Shown here: one piece after another, positions 47,480 through 57,413 of the stretch
Numbering within the stretch: position 1 is the first letter of the stretch
Layout of the letters: the number at the start of each line of letters is the position of its first letter
Assembly: GCF_004117935.1 (NCBI RefSeq)
Contig: NZ_SDOY01000048.1
Location: 20,192 to 84,191 of the forward strand
Length of the DNA: 64,000 nt
DNA from: Streptomyces roseicoloratus
GTDB lineage: Bacteria; Actinomycetota; Actinomycetes; Streptomycetales; Streptomycetaceae
Direction of reading: 5' to 3'
Translations under genes and position numbers: made by a program
Notes under the pieces: generated by a model
Database searches by the model: none
The model's input: only the letters and a program-made list of their open reading frames with translations
What the model was told of the DNA's origin: nothing

Positions 47480-48202
47480 ATGAGCACACCCGCCGCTCCC
47501 GCCGTCGTCCCCGACAGCGCCCTCGCCGACACGGTGCTCGGCCGTCTCACCGAGGTCTACCCGGCGGCCGGAGACCCGTTCCGGGCGCAGGAGATGATCG
47601 CGTACATGAAGGGCGTCGCGCCCTTCCTCGGGGTGCGCACGCCCGAACGCCGCGCGCTCTCCCGCACCGTCCTCGCCGGACTGCCCGCTCCCGACGAGAC
47701 CGACTGCACGGCCGTCGCCCTGCGCTGCTTCGCGCTCCCGGAGCGCGAGTACCACTACTTCGCCGTCGACTACCTGCGCCGCCACGTGAAGCGCTGCTCC
47801 TCCGCCTTCCTGCCGGTGGCCCGCACACTCGTCACCACCGTCTCCTGGTGGGACACCGTCGACCACCTCGCCGCCCACGTCGTCGGCGGTCTGGTCGCGG
47901 CCGATCCGGCGCTCGGCGCGCGCATGGACGAGTGGATCGCCGACGACGACCTGTGGGTCGTCCGCACCGCACTCCTCCACCAGCTCCGCTTCAAGGCGGA
48001 CACCGACGCCGACCGCCTCTTCTCCTCCTGCCTGCTCCGCTCCGGCCACCCCGACTTCTTCATCCGCAAGGCCATCGGCTGGAGCCTGCGCGAGTACGCC
48101 AGGACGGCGCCGTCCGAGGTCCGCGCCTTCGTCGCGCAGAACTCCTCGCGCCTCTCGCCGCTGTCCGTCCGCGAGGCGCTGAAGAACCTGCCGCCCGTGT
48201 GA
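47480..48202 (+). CDS. DNA alkylation repair protein (AlkD-like HEAT repeats)
   Basis: 240 residues from ATG 47480. HEAT-repeat glycosylase pattern: DPFRAQEMIAYMKGVAPFLGVRTPERRAL, then CFALPEREYHYFAVDYLRRHV, VSWWDTVDHLAAHVVGGL and HPDFFIRKAIGWSLREYARTAP. The W-x-x-VD and F-I-R-K-A-I-G-W-x-L-R-EY motifs are the conserved AlkD/AlkC surface. It recognises alkylated DNA (such as 3- or 7-alkylpurines) without base flipping. Single gene; its promoter must lie within or just after the 41-bp repeat array. Confidence 0.9.
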   Translation: MSTPAAPAVVPDSALADTVLGRLTEVYPAAGDPFRAQEMIAYMKGVAPFLGVRTPERRALSRTVLAGLPAPDETDCTAVALRCFALPEREYHYFAVDYLRRHVKRCSSAFLPVARTLVTTVSWWDTVDHLAAHVVGGLVAADPALGARMDEWIADDDLWVVRTALLHQLRFKADTDADRLFSSCLLRSGHPDFFIRKAIGWSLREYARTAPSEVRAFVAQNSSRLSPLSVREALKNLPPV

Positions 48203-48571
48203 CGGCACCCTCCCCAAGTGGCGCCCGCCGCCCCTAAATTCGGTCGACCGGGAGCCGTCGGACGGCCATCATCGGTGACATGTTCCGGCATGCCTTCCTC
48301 GCAGCGCCGTCCGCAGCAGTCGCGGACGCGCCGAAGGCTGCCGTCCTCACGGCTGTCACGGCTGTCACGGCTTCCACGGCCCTCGCGGCGCCCACCACCC
48401 GCACGGTTTCAGCGGCTCCCGCCGCGCTCCCCGCTCCCGTCGCTCTCCCGGCGCTCGGCGGCGACCGAAGCTGACTCTCCCCGGATCGTCCGGCGGACCC
48501 CACAGGGGGAGGGTCGGTTCGGCCCCGGGGTCCCCCTTCACGCTTCGAGCATCGAAACGAGCGATCCAGCC
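48203..48571. other. tuf3 upstream region with a possible 64-codon leader frame
   Basis: The 369-base gap contains an ATG frame at 48280-48474, Ala/Pro/Thr-rich ([18 protein letters not shown]...), with weak ribosome-binding potential, so I do not call a gene. GGACCCC (48495 area) and GGGGTCC (48530 area) can pair across the leader just before tuf3. The tuf3 promoter should lie in this region. Confidence 0.35.
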
Positions 48572-49750
<1,179 letters not shown>

Positions 49751-49827
49751 ACGGCGAGATCCGACAGGACGGTTGACGCACCGTTAAGGGAATGCCCGCG
49801 CTTCGCGGCTGTCCCGTCCGCGGTCGG

Positions 49828-49858
49828 CGGGGCCCGGAAGGAACCCTTCCGGGCCCCG
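49828..49858. terminator. Strong tuf3 terminator hairpin
   Basis: Perfect 14-bp inverted repeat CGGGGCCCGGAAGG / CCTTCCGGGCCCCG with a 3-nt loop, 77 bases after the tuf3 stop and before the patatin gene. Confidence 0.85.
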
Positions 49859-49896
49859 CCCCGCACCCCTCCGAAGCGCTGCGCCAGACTCGGATC

Positions 49897-50754
49897 ATGA
49901 CGGAGACCGCGAAGCGCACGGCACTGGTACTGGGGTCGGGCGGGCTGACCGGCGCGGGGTGGGAAGTCGGGGTCCTGTGGGGGCTCGCCGAGAGCGGCGT
50001 GGACCTGACGCGGGCCGATCTGGTCGTCGGCAGTTCCGCCGGAGCGGTCGTCGCCGCGCAGCTCTCCTCCGGACGCTTCCCGCTCGGCGCGCTCTACGAA
50101 AGCCAGTCGACCCCGTCCGACGGCGAGCTCTCGGCCCGGCTCGGGTTCGGACGGATACTCCGGTACGCCCTTGCCGTGCTCGGTTCGCGCACGCCCGAGG
50201 AGTACGGGCGCAAGCTCGGCCGGCTCGCGGCCGCGGCCCCTACCGTCGAGCCGGCGGCGCGCCGTGAGGTCGTCGCGCGGCGGCTCGGGACGGCCGTCGA
50301 ATGGCCCGAGCGGCGGCTGCTGGTCACCGCCGTGGACGCCGAGAGCGGTGAGCTCACCGCCTTCGACGCGGACGCCGGCGTCCCGCTCGTGGACGCGGTC
50401 ACCGCCAGTTGCGCCATCCCCGGCGTCTGGCCCGTCGTGGACCTCGCGGGCCGCCGGTGGATCGACGGCGGACTGCACTCCACGGCCAACGCCCACCTCG
50501 CCGCCGGCTACGAGCGCGTCGTGGTCATCGCGCCCAGCGCCACCGGCAACACGGTGCTGCGGTCACCCGCCCGGCAGGGCGAGGCGCTCGCCGCCGCCGG
50601 CGCGCGGGTCGAGGTCATCACGCCCGACGCCGCGTCCAGGAGGGCCTTCGGCCGCAACCCCCTCGACCCGACCCGCCGCGGTCCCGCCGCCCGCGCCGGG
50701 CGGGCCCAGGCCGCGACCCACGCGCGGGCCGTCACCGCCCTGTGGGCACAATGA
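49897..50754 (+). CDS. Patatin-like phospholipase family protein
   Basis: 285 residues from ATG 49897. Patatin marks: oxyanion-hole GSGGLTGAGW at 13-22, nucleophile Ser47 in GSSAG (45-49), and the catalytic Asp in RRWIDGGLHS. It is a cytosolic lipid acyl hydrolase (no signal or lipobox). The C-terminal 45 residues are Arg/Ala-rich. It follows the tuf3 terminator and precedes the spermidine-synthase-like gene by four bases, so the two are probably co-transcribed. Confidence 0.9.
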   Translation: MTETAKRTALVLGSGGLTGAGWEVGVLWGLAESGVDLTRADLVVGSSAGAVVAAQLSSGRFPLGALYESQSTPSDGELSARLGFGRILRYALAVLGSRTPEEYGRKLGRLAAAAPTVEPAARREVVARRLGTAVEWPERRLLVTAVDAESGELTAFDADAGVPLVDAVTASCAIPGVWPVVDLAGRRWIDGGLHSTANAHLAAGYERVVVIAPSATGNTVLRSPARQGEALAAAGARVEVITPDAASRRAFGRNPLDPTRRGPAARAGRAQAATHARAVTALWAQ

Positions 50755-50758
50755 GGAC

Positions 50759-51604
50759 GTGAACGAGCAGATTCCCGTCATCCGCGACGTCGACGGCGGC
50801 ACCGCGAGGCTCATGCCCGACGTGGACACCGAGCGGGCCTGGCTGCTCACCGTCGACGGCGCCCCGCAGTCGTACGTGGACCTCGACGACCCCGGCCACC
50901 TGGAGTTCGAGTACGCCCGGCGCCTCGCGCACGTCGTCGACCTGCTCGCGGAGGAAGGCGCCCCGCTGGACGCCGTCCACCTGGGCGGCGGGGCGCTCAC
51001 CCTGCCCCGGTACGTCGCGGCCACCCGCCCCGGCTCCCGGCAGCAGGTCGCCGAGGCCGACCGCGGCCTGCTCGCACTCGTCACCGAGCACCTGCCGCTG
51101 CCGGCGGACGCGGACATCACGGTGCACGGCGCGGACGCCCGCGCGTGGCTGGAGGCCCAGCCGGACGACTCCGCGGACCTGCTGATCGCCGACGTGTTCG
51201 GCGGCTCGCGGGTGCCCGCGCACCTCACGTCCGTCGAGTACGCCCGGCAGGCGCGGCGCGTGCTGCGCCCGGGCGGCACCTACGCGGCGAACCTCGCCGA
51301 CGGGGCGCCCTTCGACTTCCTGCGCTCGCAGCTCGCCACCTTCGCGGCCGTCTTCCCCGAGCTCGCGCTGATCGCCGAGCCGGCGGTGCTGCGCGGGCGT
51401 CGCTTCGGCAACGCCGTCCTGGTCGCCTCGGACCGGGAGATCGACACCGCAGGCCTCGCCCGCCGCACCGCGGCGGATCCGTTCCCGGCGCGGGTGGAGT
51501 GGGGCGAGGCCGTGGCCGGGTTCACGGGCGATGCGCGCCCGGTCCGGGACACGGACGCGGTCCCGTCACCCGTGCCCCCGAACGGAGCCTTCGGCATCGG
51601 CTGA
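50759..51604 (+). CDS. Spermidine-synthase-like methyltransferase-fold protein
   Basis: 281 residues from GTG 50759. Rossmann-type aminopropyltransferase/SAM fold: VHLGGGALTLPRYVAATRPG (the GGGxxT/LPR loop), VAEADRGLLALVTEHLPL, VHGADARAWLEAQP, DLLIADVFGGSRVPAHLTSVEY and RVLRPGGTYAANLADG. The D-V-F-G-G after the motif replaces the usual D-x-x-D-P active loop, so it may not make spermidine. N-terminal strands (IRDVDGGTARLMPDVDTERAWLLTVDGAPQSYVDLDDP) match the PF01564-like domain. Coupled to the patatin gene. Convergent overlap of 39 bases with the MFS gene. Confidence 0.82.
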   Translation: MNEQIPVIRDVDGGTARLMPDVDTERAWLLTVDGAPQSYVDLDDPGHLEFEYARRLAHVVDLLAEEGAPLDAVHLGGGALTLPRYVAATRPGSRQQVAEADRGLLALVTEHLPLPADADITVHGADARAWLEAQPDDSADLLIADVFGGSRVPAHLTSVEYARQARRVLRPGGTYAANLADGAPFDFLRSQLATFAAVFPELALIAEPAVLRGRRFGNAVLVASDREIDTAGLARRTAADPFPARVEWGEAVAGFTGDARPVRDTDAVPSPVPPNGAFGIG

Positions 51605-52855
51605 GGCACCGGCACCCGTCCTCCCCGCCCCCGTCACCGGCTTCGTGCGGCGTGTCAGGTTCCGTACGTCGGGTACCAGCAGCACCAGGGCCGTGACCAG
51701 CACGATCAGCGTCGCCGAGCCCCACAGCGCGTTGCTCCGGCCGAAGGCGGTCTCCGCCGGGCCCGCCAGGGCCGTGGAGAGCGGCAGCATCGCCGTCGAG
51801 CCGAACCAGTCGTACGCCGAGACCCGCGAGAGCTTCTCCTCGGGGATCTCCTGGTGGAGCGTCGTCATCCAGGAGACGCCGAAGACCTCGATCGCGACGC
51901 CGCTCACGAACATCGCCGCCGAGAGCCCGACCACGTCCAGCGGCACCGCGAGCGCCGCCGAGGGCAGGGCGATGGGGAAGACGCACAGGGTGCCCACGAG
52001 CAGCATCCGGCGCGGCTTCCAGCGCGCCATCAGCACCGCGCCGCACACCGTGCCCACGCCGAACGCGGCCAGCGCCAGGCCCCACGGGCGGGCGCCGCCC
52101 AGTTCGTCCCGGGCGACCAGCGGCCCGTACACCGACTCGGCCGCGCCGACCAGCGCCACCACGATGGCGAACTGGGCGACGATCGACCACAGCCAGGGCC
52201 GTCCGACGAACTCGTCCCAGCCCTCCCGGAGATCGGCCAGGAGCCCGCCGCCGGGCGCCCGTTCGGGCACGTGCCGGACGTCGAGGAAGGCGCGCAGCGC
52301 GCCCGCGACCGCGAAGGCGGCGGCGTCGATCGCGAGCACCCAGCCCGGGCCGAAGGCGGCGATCAGCGCACCGCCGAGCGCGGCGCCGCCGATGGCCGCG
52401 CCGTTCATCGCCATCCTGAAGAGGGCGAAGGCCCGGCCGGCCTGTTCGCCGCTCACGGTGGAGAGCAGCATGCCTTCGGCGGCCGGGCTGAAGAACGCCT
52501 GCCCGGTGCCGCACAGCGCGGTCAGCAGCATCATCTGCCACAGCCGGGCCTCGCCGGTCAGGACGAGCGCCGCGAACACCGCCTGCGAGACGCAGTTGAG
52601 GACGTTGGCGGCGACCATCACCCCGTGCCGGGGCACCCGGTCGGCGACCGCGCCGCCGATGAGGAGGAAGAGCACGAGCGGCAGCGTGCGGGCCATCGCC
52701 ACCAGACCGACGTCACCGCCGTCGCCACCGGACTGGATGACGGCGAACGCCGCCGCGATCAGGGCACCGTGGGTGCCCAGGTTGGTGACGATCGCGGCGG
52801 CGGTCAGCAGCAGGTAGTTCCGGCCCGCCCAGCCGGGTGTGCGGAGGCGGATCAC
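51566..52855 (-). CDS. MFS transporter (drug exporter type)
   Basis: 429 residues from GTG 52855. About twelve membrane helices: NYLLLTAAAIVTNLGTHGALIAAAF, DVGLVAMARTLPLVLFLLIGGAVADRVPRHGVMVAANVLN (the D-R-x-x-R loop motif), then SPAAEGMLLSTVSGEQAGRAFALFRM, and CGAVLMARWKPRRMLLVGTLC. This is the MFS_3/enterobactin-exporter-like type. It overlaps the upstream membrane-protein gene by four bases (translation coupled) and its 3' end overlaps the convergent spermidine-synthase-like gene by 39. Confidence 0.88.
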   Translation of the reverse strand: MIRLRTPGWAGRNYLLLTAAAIVTNLGTHGALIAAAFAVIQSGGDGGDVGLVAMARTLPLVLFLLIGGAVADRVPRHGVMVAANVLNCVSQAVFAALVLTGEARLWQMMLLTALCGTGQAFFSPAAEGMLLSTVSGEQAGRAFALFRMAMNGAAIGGAALGGALIAAFGPGWVLAIDAAAFAVAGALRAFLDVRHVPERAPGGGLLADLREGWDEFVGRPWLWSIVAQFAIVVALVGAAESVYGPLVARDELGGARPWGLALAAFGVGTVCGAVLMARWKPRRMLLVGTLCVFPIALPSAALAVPLDVVGLSAAMFVSGVAIEVFGVSWMTTLHQEIPEEKLSRVSAYDWFGSTAMLPLSTALAGPAETAFGRSNALWGSATLIVLVTALVLLVPDVRNLTRRTKPVTGAGRTGAGASADAEGSVRGHG

Positions 52856-53949
52856 GACTCCGTGGACTCGGGGGCGAGGCGCACCGTGGAGACGATCTTC
52901 TTGATGGTCTCGTCCGACAGCTCGTCCTTCACGCCGTCGGCGCCGTACAGCACGAAGGTGGAGAAGTCACCCTTGGCGGTCTTGAAGGCGAAGGCGATGG
53001 ACTTGCCGTCCGTCTCGCACTTGTTGCGCTTCTTGACGCCGGGCGCGGTGGCCGTCGACATGCTGCCCTGGAGGCCGGAGGCGGTGGTGTACGGCACGGC
53101 CTTGGTGATCTTGACGGTGCCCTTGGGCATGTGCTGGGCGTAGCCCGCCCACGCCCAGGAGCCGGCCGCGTTGTACGCCGCCTCCGCGGTGTCCTTGGCG
53201 CCCTGGGCACCCTTCGTGCCGGCACTGCTCAGACCCCAGGTCTCCTCGGTGCCGTTCTTGTCCGTGTCGAGCGCGCACCAGTTGCTCTTGAGGTGCGCGG
53301 GAGCGGACATGACGACGACGGGGGAGCCGTCGCCCTTCTTCTCGTCCTGGAAGCCGGTGACGGAACCCGGCTTCGAGACCTCCCACTCCGGAGGCACGTC
53401 GAACAGCGTGCCGTACTTCGGGTTGAAGACGACCTTCCACCCGGGGACCGTCGGCTGCTGGGCGGCGCCGTTGCGCGGGTTCTCGAGCGGCGGAGCGGAC
53501 GAGGACGGCGGGTTCACGCTCGCCGACTGGGTCGGCTTCGGGTCCTCGGCCTCGTTCTTCTTGTCGTCGTCCTTGCCGAGGACGAGGTAGCCGGTCACGC
53601 CGGCCGCCGCGAGCACGGCCACGGCGGCGACGATCGCCACCATGGTCGTCTGCTTCTTCCTGCCGCCGTCACCGCCACCCGGCTGCGCCGGGCCCGGCAC
53701 CGCGTACTGCGGCACGGTCGGCTGCTGGTACGGGTTGGGCTGCTGCCCGTAACCGGGCTGCGCGCCCGGCTGCTGCTGGTACGGGTTGGGCTGTCCGTAC
53801 GCGGGTTGCGGCACGGTCGGCTGCTGGTACGGATTGGGCTGTCCGTAGCCCGGCTGCGCACCGGGCTGCGGTCCCGGCTGCGCGTACGGGTTCTGACTCT
53901 GGTCCTGCGGGTTCTGCTCGCCCCCGGGCGGCTGCTGTCCTGGCCACAT
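52852..53949 (-). CDS. Membrane protein with Q/P/Y-rich N-terminus
   Basis: 365 residues from ATG 53949. Residues 1-95 are a low-complexity Pro/Gln/Gly/Tyr-rich cytoplasmic tail with repeats of QPNPYQQ and QPGYGQ. A single membrane helix (TTMVAIVAAVAVLAAAGVTGYLVL) and then a Lys/Asp-rich linker and an extracytoplasmic domain starting VPGWKVVFNPKYGTLFDVPPEWEV follow. It has two cysteines (SNWCALDTD, KRNKCETDG) that could pair. No known family. It is coupled to the MFS transporter by a four-base overlap. The tail resembles those of Streptomyces proteins that interact with FHA or kinase systems. Confidence 0.7.
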   Translation of the reverse strand: MWPGQQPPGGEQNPQDQSQNPYAQPGPQPGAQPGYGQPNPYQQPTVPQPAYGQPNPYQQQPGAQPGYGQQPNPYQQPTVPQYAVPGPAQPGGGDGGRKKQTTMVAIVAAVAVLAAAGVTGYLVLGKDDDKKNEAEDPKPTQSASVNPPSSSAPPLENPRNGAAQQPTVPGWKVVFNPKYGTLFDVPPEWEVSKPGSVTGFQDEKKGDGSPVVVMSAPAHLKSNWCALDTDKNGTEETWGLSSAGTKGAQGAKDTAEAAYNAAGSWAWAGYAQHMPKGTVKITKAVPYTTASGLQGSMSTATAPGVKKRNKCETDGKSIAFAFKTAKGDFSTFVLYGADGVKDELSDETIKKIVSTVRLAPESTES

Positions 53950-54043
53950 GGGCCGTAACGATAGAGGTGTGGCCGGTGCGGGGCTACGGCCGCCCCCGTG
54001 GTGGGATGGCGAAGACTGCTACTCGTGGGTAACATCACGGCTC

Positions 54044-54496
54044 ATGAGCGCAGACCAGATGACCGTCGGCGAGATGCTCGCCGCCACGGTGCCCATGGCC
54101 AGGACCCTCAACCTGGAGTTCCTGGAGACCACCGCCGAGCGCGCCGTCGTGCGCCTGCCGGACCAGGCCGACTACCACAACCACGTGGGCGGCCCGCACG
54201 CCGGCGCCATGTTCACCCTCGCCGAGTCCGCCAGCGGCGCCATCGTCCTGGCCGCCTTCGGCGACCAGCTGAACCGCGCGGTGCCGCTCGCCGTCAACGC
54301 CGAGATCGGCTACAAGAAGCTGGCCATGGGCGTCGTCACCGCCACCGCGACGCTGGGCCGCCCGGCCGCCGAGGTCGTCGCCGAGCTCGACGCCGGCCAG
54401 CGGCCCGAGTTCCCGGTCCACATCGCCATCACCCGCGAGGACGGCGCCGTGACCGGCGAGATGAGCGTGACCTGGACCCTGCGCCCCAACTCCTGA
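54044..54496 (+). CDS. Hotdog-fold (DUF4442/PaaI-like) thioesterase
   Basis: 150 residues from ATG 54044; an in-frame ATG at 53948 would add a long non-conserved lead. Hotdog pattern: AVVRLPDQADYHNHVGGPHAGAMFTLAESASGAIVLAAF, then LAVNAEIGYKKLAMGVVTATATL and a final FPVHIAITREDGAVTGEMSVTW. The HVGGPHAGAMF helix carries the catalytic-loop position. It probably hydrolyses an acyl-CoA thioester. TAACAT at about 54030-54035 would place transcription start at the ATG, so the message may be leaderless. Confidence 0.85.
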   Translation: MSADQMTVGEMLAATVPMARTLNLEFLETTAERAVVRLPDQADYHNHVGGPHAGAMFTLAESASGAIVLAAFGDQLNRAVPLAVNAEIGYKKLAMGVVTATATLGRPAAEVVAELDAGQRPEFPVHIAITREDGAVTGEMSVTWTLRPNS

Positions 54497-54797
54497 CCCG
54501 GCGGGCGAACCCGGACGGCTCGGGGGGACCGAAGCCGGCCGGGGCAGGTCAGGGGCGAGCCAGCCGGGGCGAGCCGGGGCGGGCCCGGGGTCCGCATGCC
54601 GGTCCGGACTGTGCCGGTCCTGGCCGTTCGCCCGGCCTGAGCCCCTGCCCGCCTGCCCGGCTTGAGCTCCTGCCCGTCTGCCCGGCTTGAGCTCCTGCCC
54701 GTCTGCCCGGTCCGCCCGGGTCGGGCAGCGGCCGCCCATGCCGGGACCGGGGTAGGCTGCCGGGGATCGGTCGCCGACAGGGGGAGAGGAACCCACC
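54497..54797. other. GC-rich intergenic region before the DedA gene
   Basis: 301 bases, no supported gene. It contains a GGGGCGAGCC-rich segment (54545-54590), a 25-bp tandem repeat at 54645-54710, and GGGGAGAGGAACCC just before the GTG of the DedA gene, which supplies its ribosome-binding site. Confidence 0.5.
54645..54710. repeat. 2.6 copies of a 25-bp tandem repeat
   Basis: Copies at 54645-54669 and 54670-54694 differ at one base (CTGCCCG(C/T)CTGCCCGGCTTG...), and a third partial copy runs from 54695. Confidence 0.85.
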
Positions 54798-55481
54798 GTG
54801 CACGTGCAGGAGTGGCTGGAGACGATCCCCGCGGTCGCCGTCTACGCGCTGGTCGGTGTGGTGATCGGCCTGGAGAGCCTGGGCATCCCGCTCCCCGGTG
54901 AGATCGTCCTCGTCAGTTCCGCGCTGCTCGCGTCCCAGCACGGCGAGATCAATCCGTACGTCCTCGGCGCCTGCGCCAGTGCCGGAGCCGTCATCGGCGA
55001 CTCGATCGGCTACGCGATCGGCCGCAGGGGCGGGCGGCCCCTGCTCACCAAGCTCGGGAAGAAGTTCCCCAAGCACTTCAGCGAGGCCAACATCGCGCTG
55101 GCCGAGCGCTCCTTCCAGAAGTGGGGCATGTGGGCGGTCTTCTTCGGCCGCTTCGTCGCGCTGCTGCGGATCTTCGCCGGTCCGCTCGCGGGCGTGCTGC
55201 GGATGCCGTACTGGAAGTTCGCCGTCGCCAACGTCTTCGGCGGCATCCTGTGGGCGGGCGGCACCACGGCCGTCATCTACTCCGTCGGCATCGTCGCCGA
55301 GGCCTGGCTCAAGCGCTTCTCGTGGCTGGGCCTGGTGCTCGCGGTGCTCTTCGGTCTGGCGTCGATGCTGATCCTGAAGAGCCGGGCCAAGAAGGCCGCG
55401 GCGACCATGCGGGCGTCGGAGCCCGCGGACTCCGCGGCACCCGCCGAGACCACACCCGCCCAGCCCGCCCAGTCCGCGTAG
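54798..55481 (+). CDS. DedA-family membrane protein
   Basis: 227 residues from GTG 54798. DedA/SNARE-associated pattern: VIGLESLGIPLPGEIVLVSSALLAS, then GRRGGRPLLTKLGKKFPKHFSEANIALAERSFQKWGMWAVFFGRFVALLRIFAGPLAGVLRMPYWKFAVAN. The F/R-G-R-F-x-x-x-x-R and G-x-L-x-M-x-x-x-F motifs mark the DedA core. About five helices. Relatives flip undecaprenyl phosphate or phosphatidylethanolamine across the membrane. The tail is Ala/Pro-rich. It complements the UppP and TVP38 genes in function, but is not linked to them in position. Confidence 0.9.
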   Translation: MHVQEWLETIPAVAVYALVGVVIGLESLGIPLPGEIVLVSSALLASQHGEINPYVLGACASAGAVIGDSIGYAIGRRGGRPLLTKLGKKFPKHFSEANIALAERSFQKWGMWAVFFGRFVALLRIFAGPLAGVLRMPYWKFAVANVFGGILWAGGTTAVIYSVGIVAEAWLKRFSWLGLVLAVLFGLASMLILKSRAKKAAATMRASEPADSAAPAETTPAQPAQSA

Positions 55482-55520
55482 TCCGCCCGGCCCCCACCGC
55501 TCCCGCGGTCGGGCAGGAGC

Positions 55521-55540
55521 CCGTCCCGCCGGCGGGACGG
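55521..55540. terminator. Perfect 20-bp palindrome between convergent genes
   Basis: CCGTCCCGCC/GGCGGGACGG is a perfect dyad without a loop, 40 bases after the DedA stop and 58 before the carbonic anhydrase stop. It is a possible bidirectional terminator. Confidence 0.55.
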
Positions 55541-55598
55541 GGCCGCCGCCGCGGAGGCGACGGCCACGGGCCGGGCGGCGCCGACGCGTGAGGCCCGG

Positions 55599-56144
55599 CT
55601 ACTCCCCGAACGCCTCCGCGTGGCCCTTCGCCAGGTGCAGGTACATCTCGGCGTTCAGCTGGATGCCCGCCTGTTCCTCCTCGGTCAGGGGCCGCCGCAC
55701 CTTCGCCGGCACGCCCGCGACCAGCGATCCCGGCGGCACCTCCATGCCCTGCGGCACCAGCGCCTGGGCCGCGATCAGCGAGCCGGCGCCGATCCGCGCC
55801 CCGTTGAGGACCGTGGCACCCATGCCGACGAGCACGTCGTCCTCGATCGTGCAGCCGTGGACGGTCGCGTTGTGACCGATGGTCACCCGCGCGCCGATCG
55901 TCACCGGGAAGCCCGGGTCGACGTGCACGGTGCAGTTGTCCTGGACGTTGGCGTCCTCGCCGACCTCGATCGGACCGCAGTCCGCCCGCAGCACGGCGTG
56001 GTACCAGACGCTGGCGCGCGGACCGAGGGTGACCTCGCCGAGCACCACGGACGTCGGCGCCGTGAAGGCCGTCGGGTCGACCCGCGGCTCCTTGCCGCCC
56101 ACCGCCTTGATCAACGCCCCGGACACGTCCGTCACCTCTGCCAT
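55599..56144 (-). CDS. Gamma-type carbonic anhydrase-family protein
   Basis: 181 residues from ATG 56144. Left-handed beta-helix (hexapeptide) protein: VVLGEVTLGPRASVWYHAVLRADCGPIEVGEDANVQDNCTVHVDPG, then IGHNATVHGCTIEDDVLVGMGATVLNGARIGAGSLIAA. The histidines in CTVHVDPG and IGHNATVHG are the family's metal ligands. Catalytic activity varies between members; the proton-shuttle loop cannot be judged here. The end has a short helix. Convergent with the DedA gene. Confidence 0.9.
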   Translation of the reverse strand: MAEVTDVSGALIKAVGGKEPRVDPTAFTAPTSVVLGEVTLGPRASVWYHAVLRADCGPIEVGEDANVQDNCTVHVDPGFPVTIGARVTIGHNATVHGCTIEDDVLVGMGATVLNGARIGAGSLIAAQALVPQGMEVPPGSLVAGVPAKVRRPLTEEEQAGIQLNAEMYLHLAKGHAEAFGE

Positions 56145-56276
56145 CGTTTCGCTCCTGCTTCGCTGAATCCGTGAATCCGTCGGTCGCGCCTTCCGGCGAA
56201 GCGTAGCCGCGGCTCATGACGGACATCACAGCGCACCGCACTGATCAGCGCGGACACCGCCGACTACGGTGTCCGG

Positions 56277-57044
56277 GTGCCCCGGAACCGAAACACGTTC
56301 TCCTCGCTGACCGCCTGGCGGCGCCGCGTCGTCGCCCGCGCCCTGCAGAGCGGCTGGCGGAGGATCCAGCAGGCGGGCGCGATCACCGCCGAGCACCAGG
56401 GCAGGCTGCGCTTCCGCGCGCTCGGCGAGGGCACCCGGCTGGCCTTCCCGCAGGGCACGGTCTTCGGAGAGCCGTGGATCGAGATCGGCGCGTGCTGCAT
56501 CATCGCCGAGCAGGTCACGCTGACCGCGGGGATGCTGCCGGATCTCGACCTCGGCCAGGACACCGTGCTGACCCTCGGCGACGGCGTCGTCCTCGGCCGC
56601 GGCAGCCACGTCATCGCCGACGCGCCCATCACCATCGGCTCCGACACGTACTGCGGGCCGTACGTCTACATCACCTCGACCAACCACAGCTACGACGACC
56701 CCGACGTGCCCGTCGGGCGCCAGTGGCCCCGCTCCGAGCCCGTCGTCATCGGTCCGGGCTGCTGGCTCGGCACCGGTGCGGTGATCCTGCCCGGCGCCCG
56801 GCTCGGCCGCAACGTCGTGGTGGCCGCCGGGGCGGTCGTGCGGGGCGAGGTCCCCGACCATGCGGTGGTGGCGGGCGCGCCGGCGAAGGTGGTCCGGTCC
56901 TACGACCCGGAGAAGGGCTGGCAGCCGCCCCTGCGCACGCCCGCCCCGACCCCGCTCCCCGACGGCGTCACCCCGCAGCAGCTCGCCGCGCTCGCCGCCC
57001 TGGAGGAGTCGGAGCTGAACGCCCTGGCGGAACTGGAGCGCTGA
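56277..57044 (+). CDS. Hexapeptide-repeat acyltransferase
   Basis: 255 residues from GTG 56277. After an N-terminal arginine-rich helix (SLTAWRRRVVARALQSGWRRI) comes a left-handed beta-helix: GTVFGEPWIEIGACCIIAEQVTLTAGMLPDLDLGQDTVLTLGDGVVLGRGSHVIADAPITIGSDTYCG, with the turn YITSTNHSYDDPDVPVGRQW (the catalytic histidine region), and IGPGCWLGTGAVILPGARLGRNVVVAAGAVVRGEVPDHAVVAGAPAKVV. This is the O-acetyltransferase type (as in sugar modification). Target unknown. The C-terminal helix is acidic. Its end overlaps the remains of an antisense EamA gene. Confidence 0.9.
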   Translation: MPRNRNTFSSLTAWRRRVVARALQSGWRRIQQAGAITAEHQGRLRFRALGEGTRLAFPQGTVFGEPWIEIGACCIIAEQVTLTAGMLPDLDLGQDTVLTLGDGVVLGRGSHVIADAPITIGSDTYCGPYVYITSTNHSYDDPDVPVGRQWPRSEPVVIGPGCWLGTGAVILPGARLGRNVVVAAGAVVRGEVPDHAVVAGAPAKVVRSYDPEKGWQPPLRTPAPTPLPDGVTPQQLAALAALEESELNALAELER

Positions 57045-57070
57045 GCGTCCCGGCGGAGCGGTCCGTCGTT

Positions 57071-57316
<246 letters not shown>

Positions 57317-57398
57317 GGGGGTGGTGCCTCGCAGTACAGTGCAGTGAACAATCGGGTGCACCACACGGTAGTTCAGTCTGTTGGACTCTGTCATTCAC

Positions 57399-57404
57399 TA
57401 TATT
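57399..57404 (+). promoter_or_regulatory. -10 box of the XRE-cupin gene
   Basis: TATATT, unusually AT-rich here, 9 bases before GTG 57414. This puts transcription start at or next to the start codon, suggesting a leaderless message. No good -35 is visible, so activation may be needed. Confidence 0.5.
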
Positions 57405-57413
57405 GGACGGTAC

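Noticed and set aside
45085..47550. 821-codon minus-strand frame including a string of HHAAHVPRRT-type residues
   Set aside because: The repeats are the 41-bp minisatellite read in one frame, and the rest is antisense to the thiolase; only the TVP38 part from 47255 is real.
48280..48474. 64-codon Ala/Pro-rich frame before tuf3
   Set aside because: Weak ribosome-binding site and low-complexity composition; mentioned in the tuf3 upstream-region feature but not called a gene.
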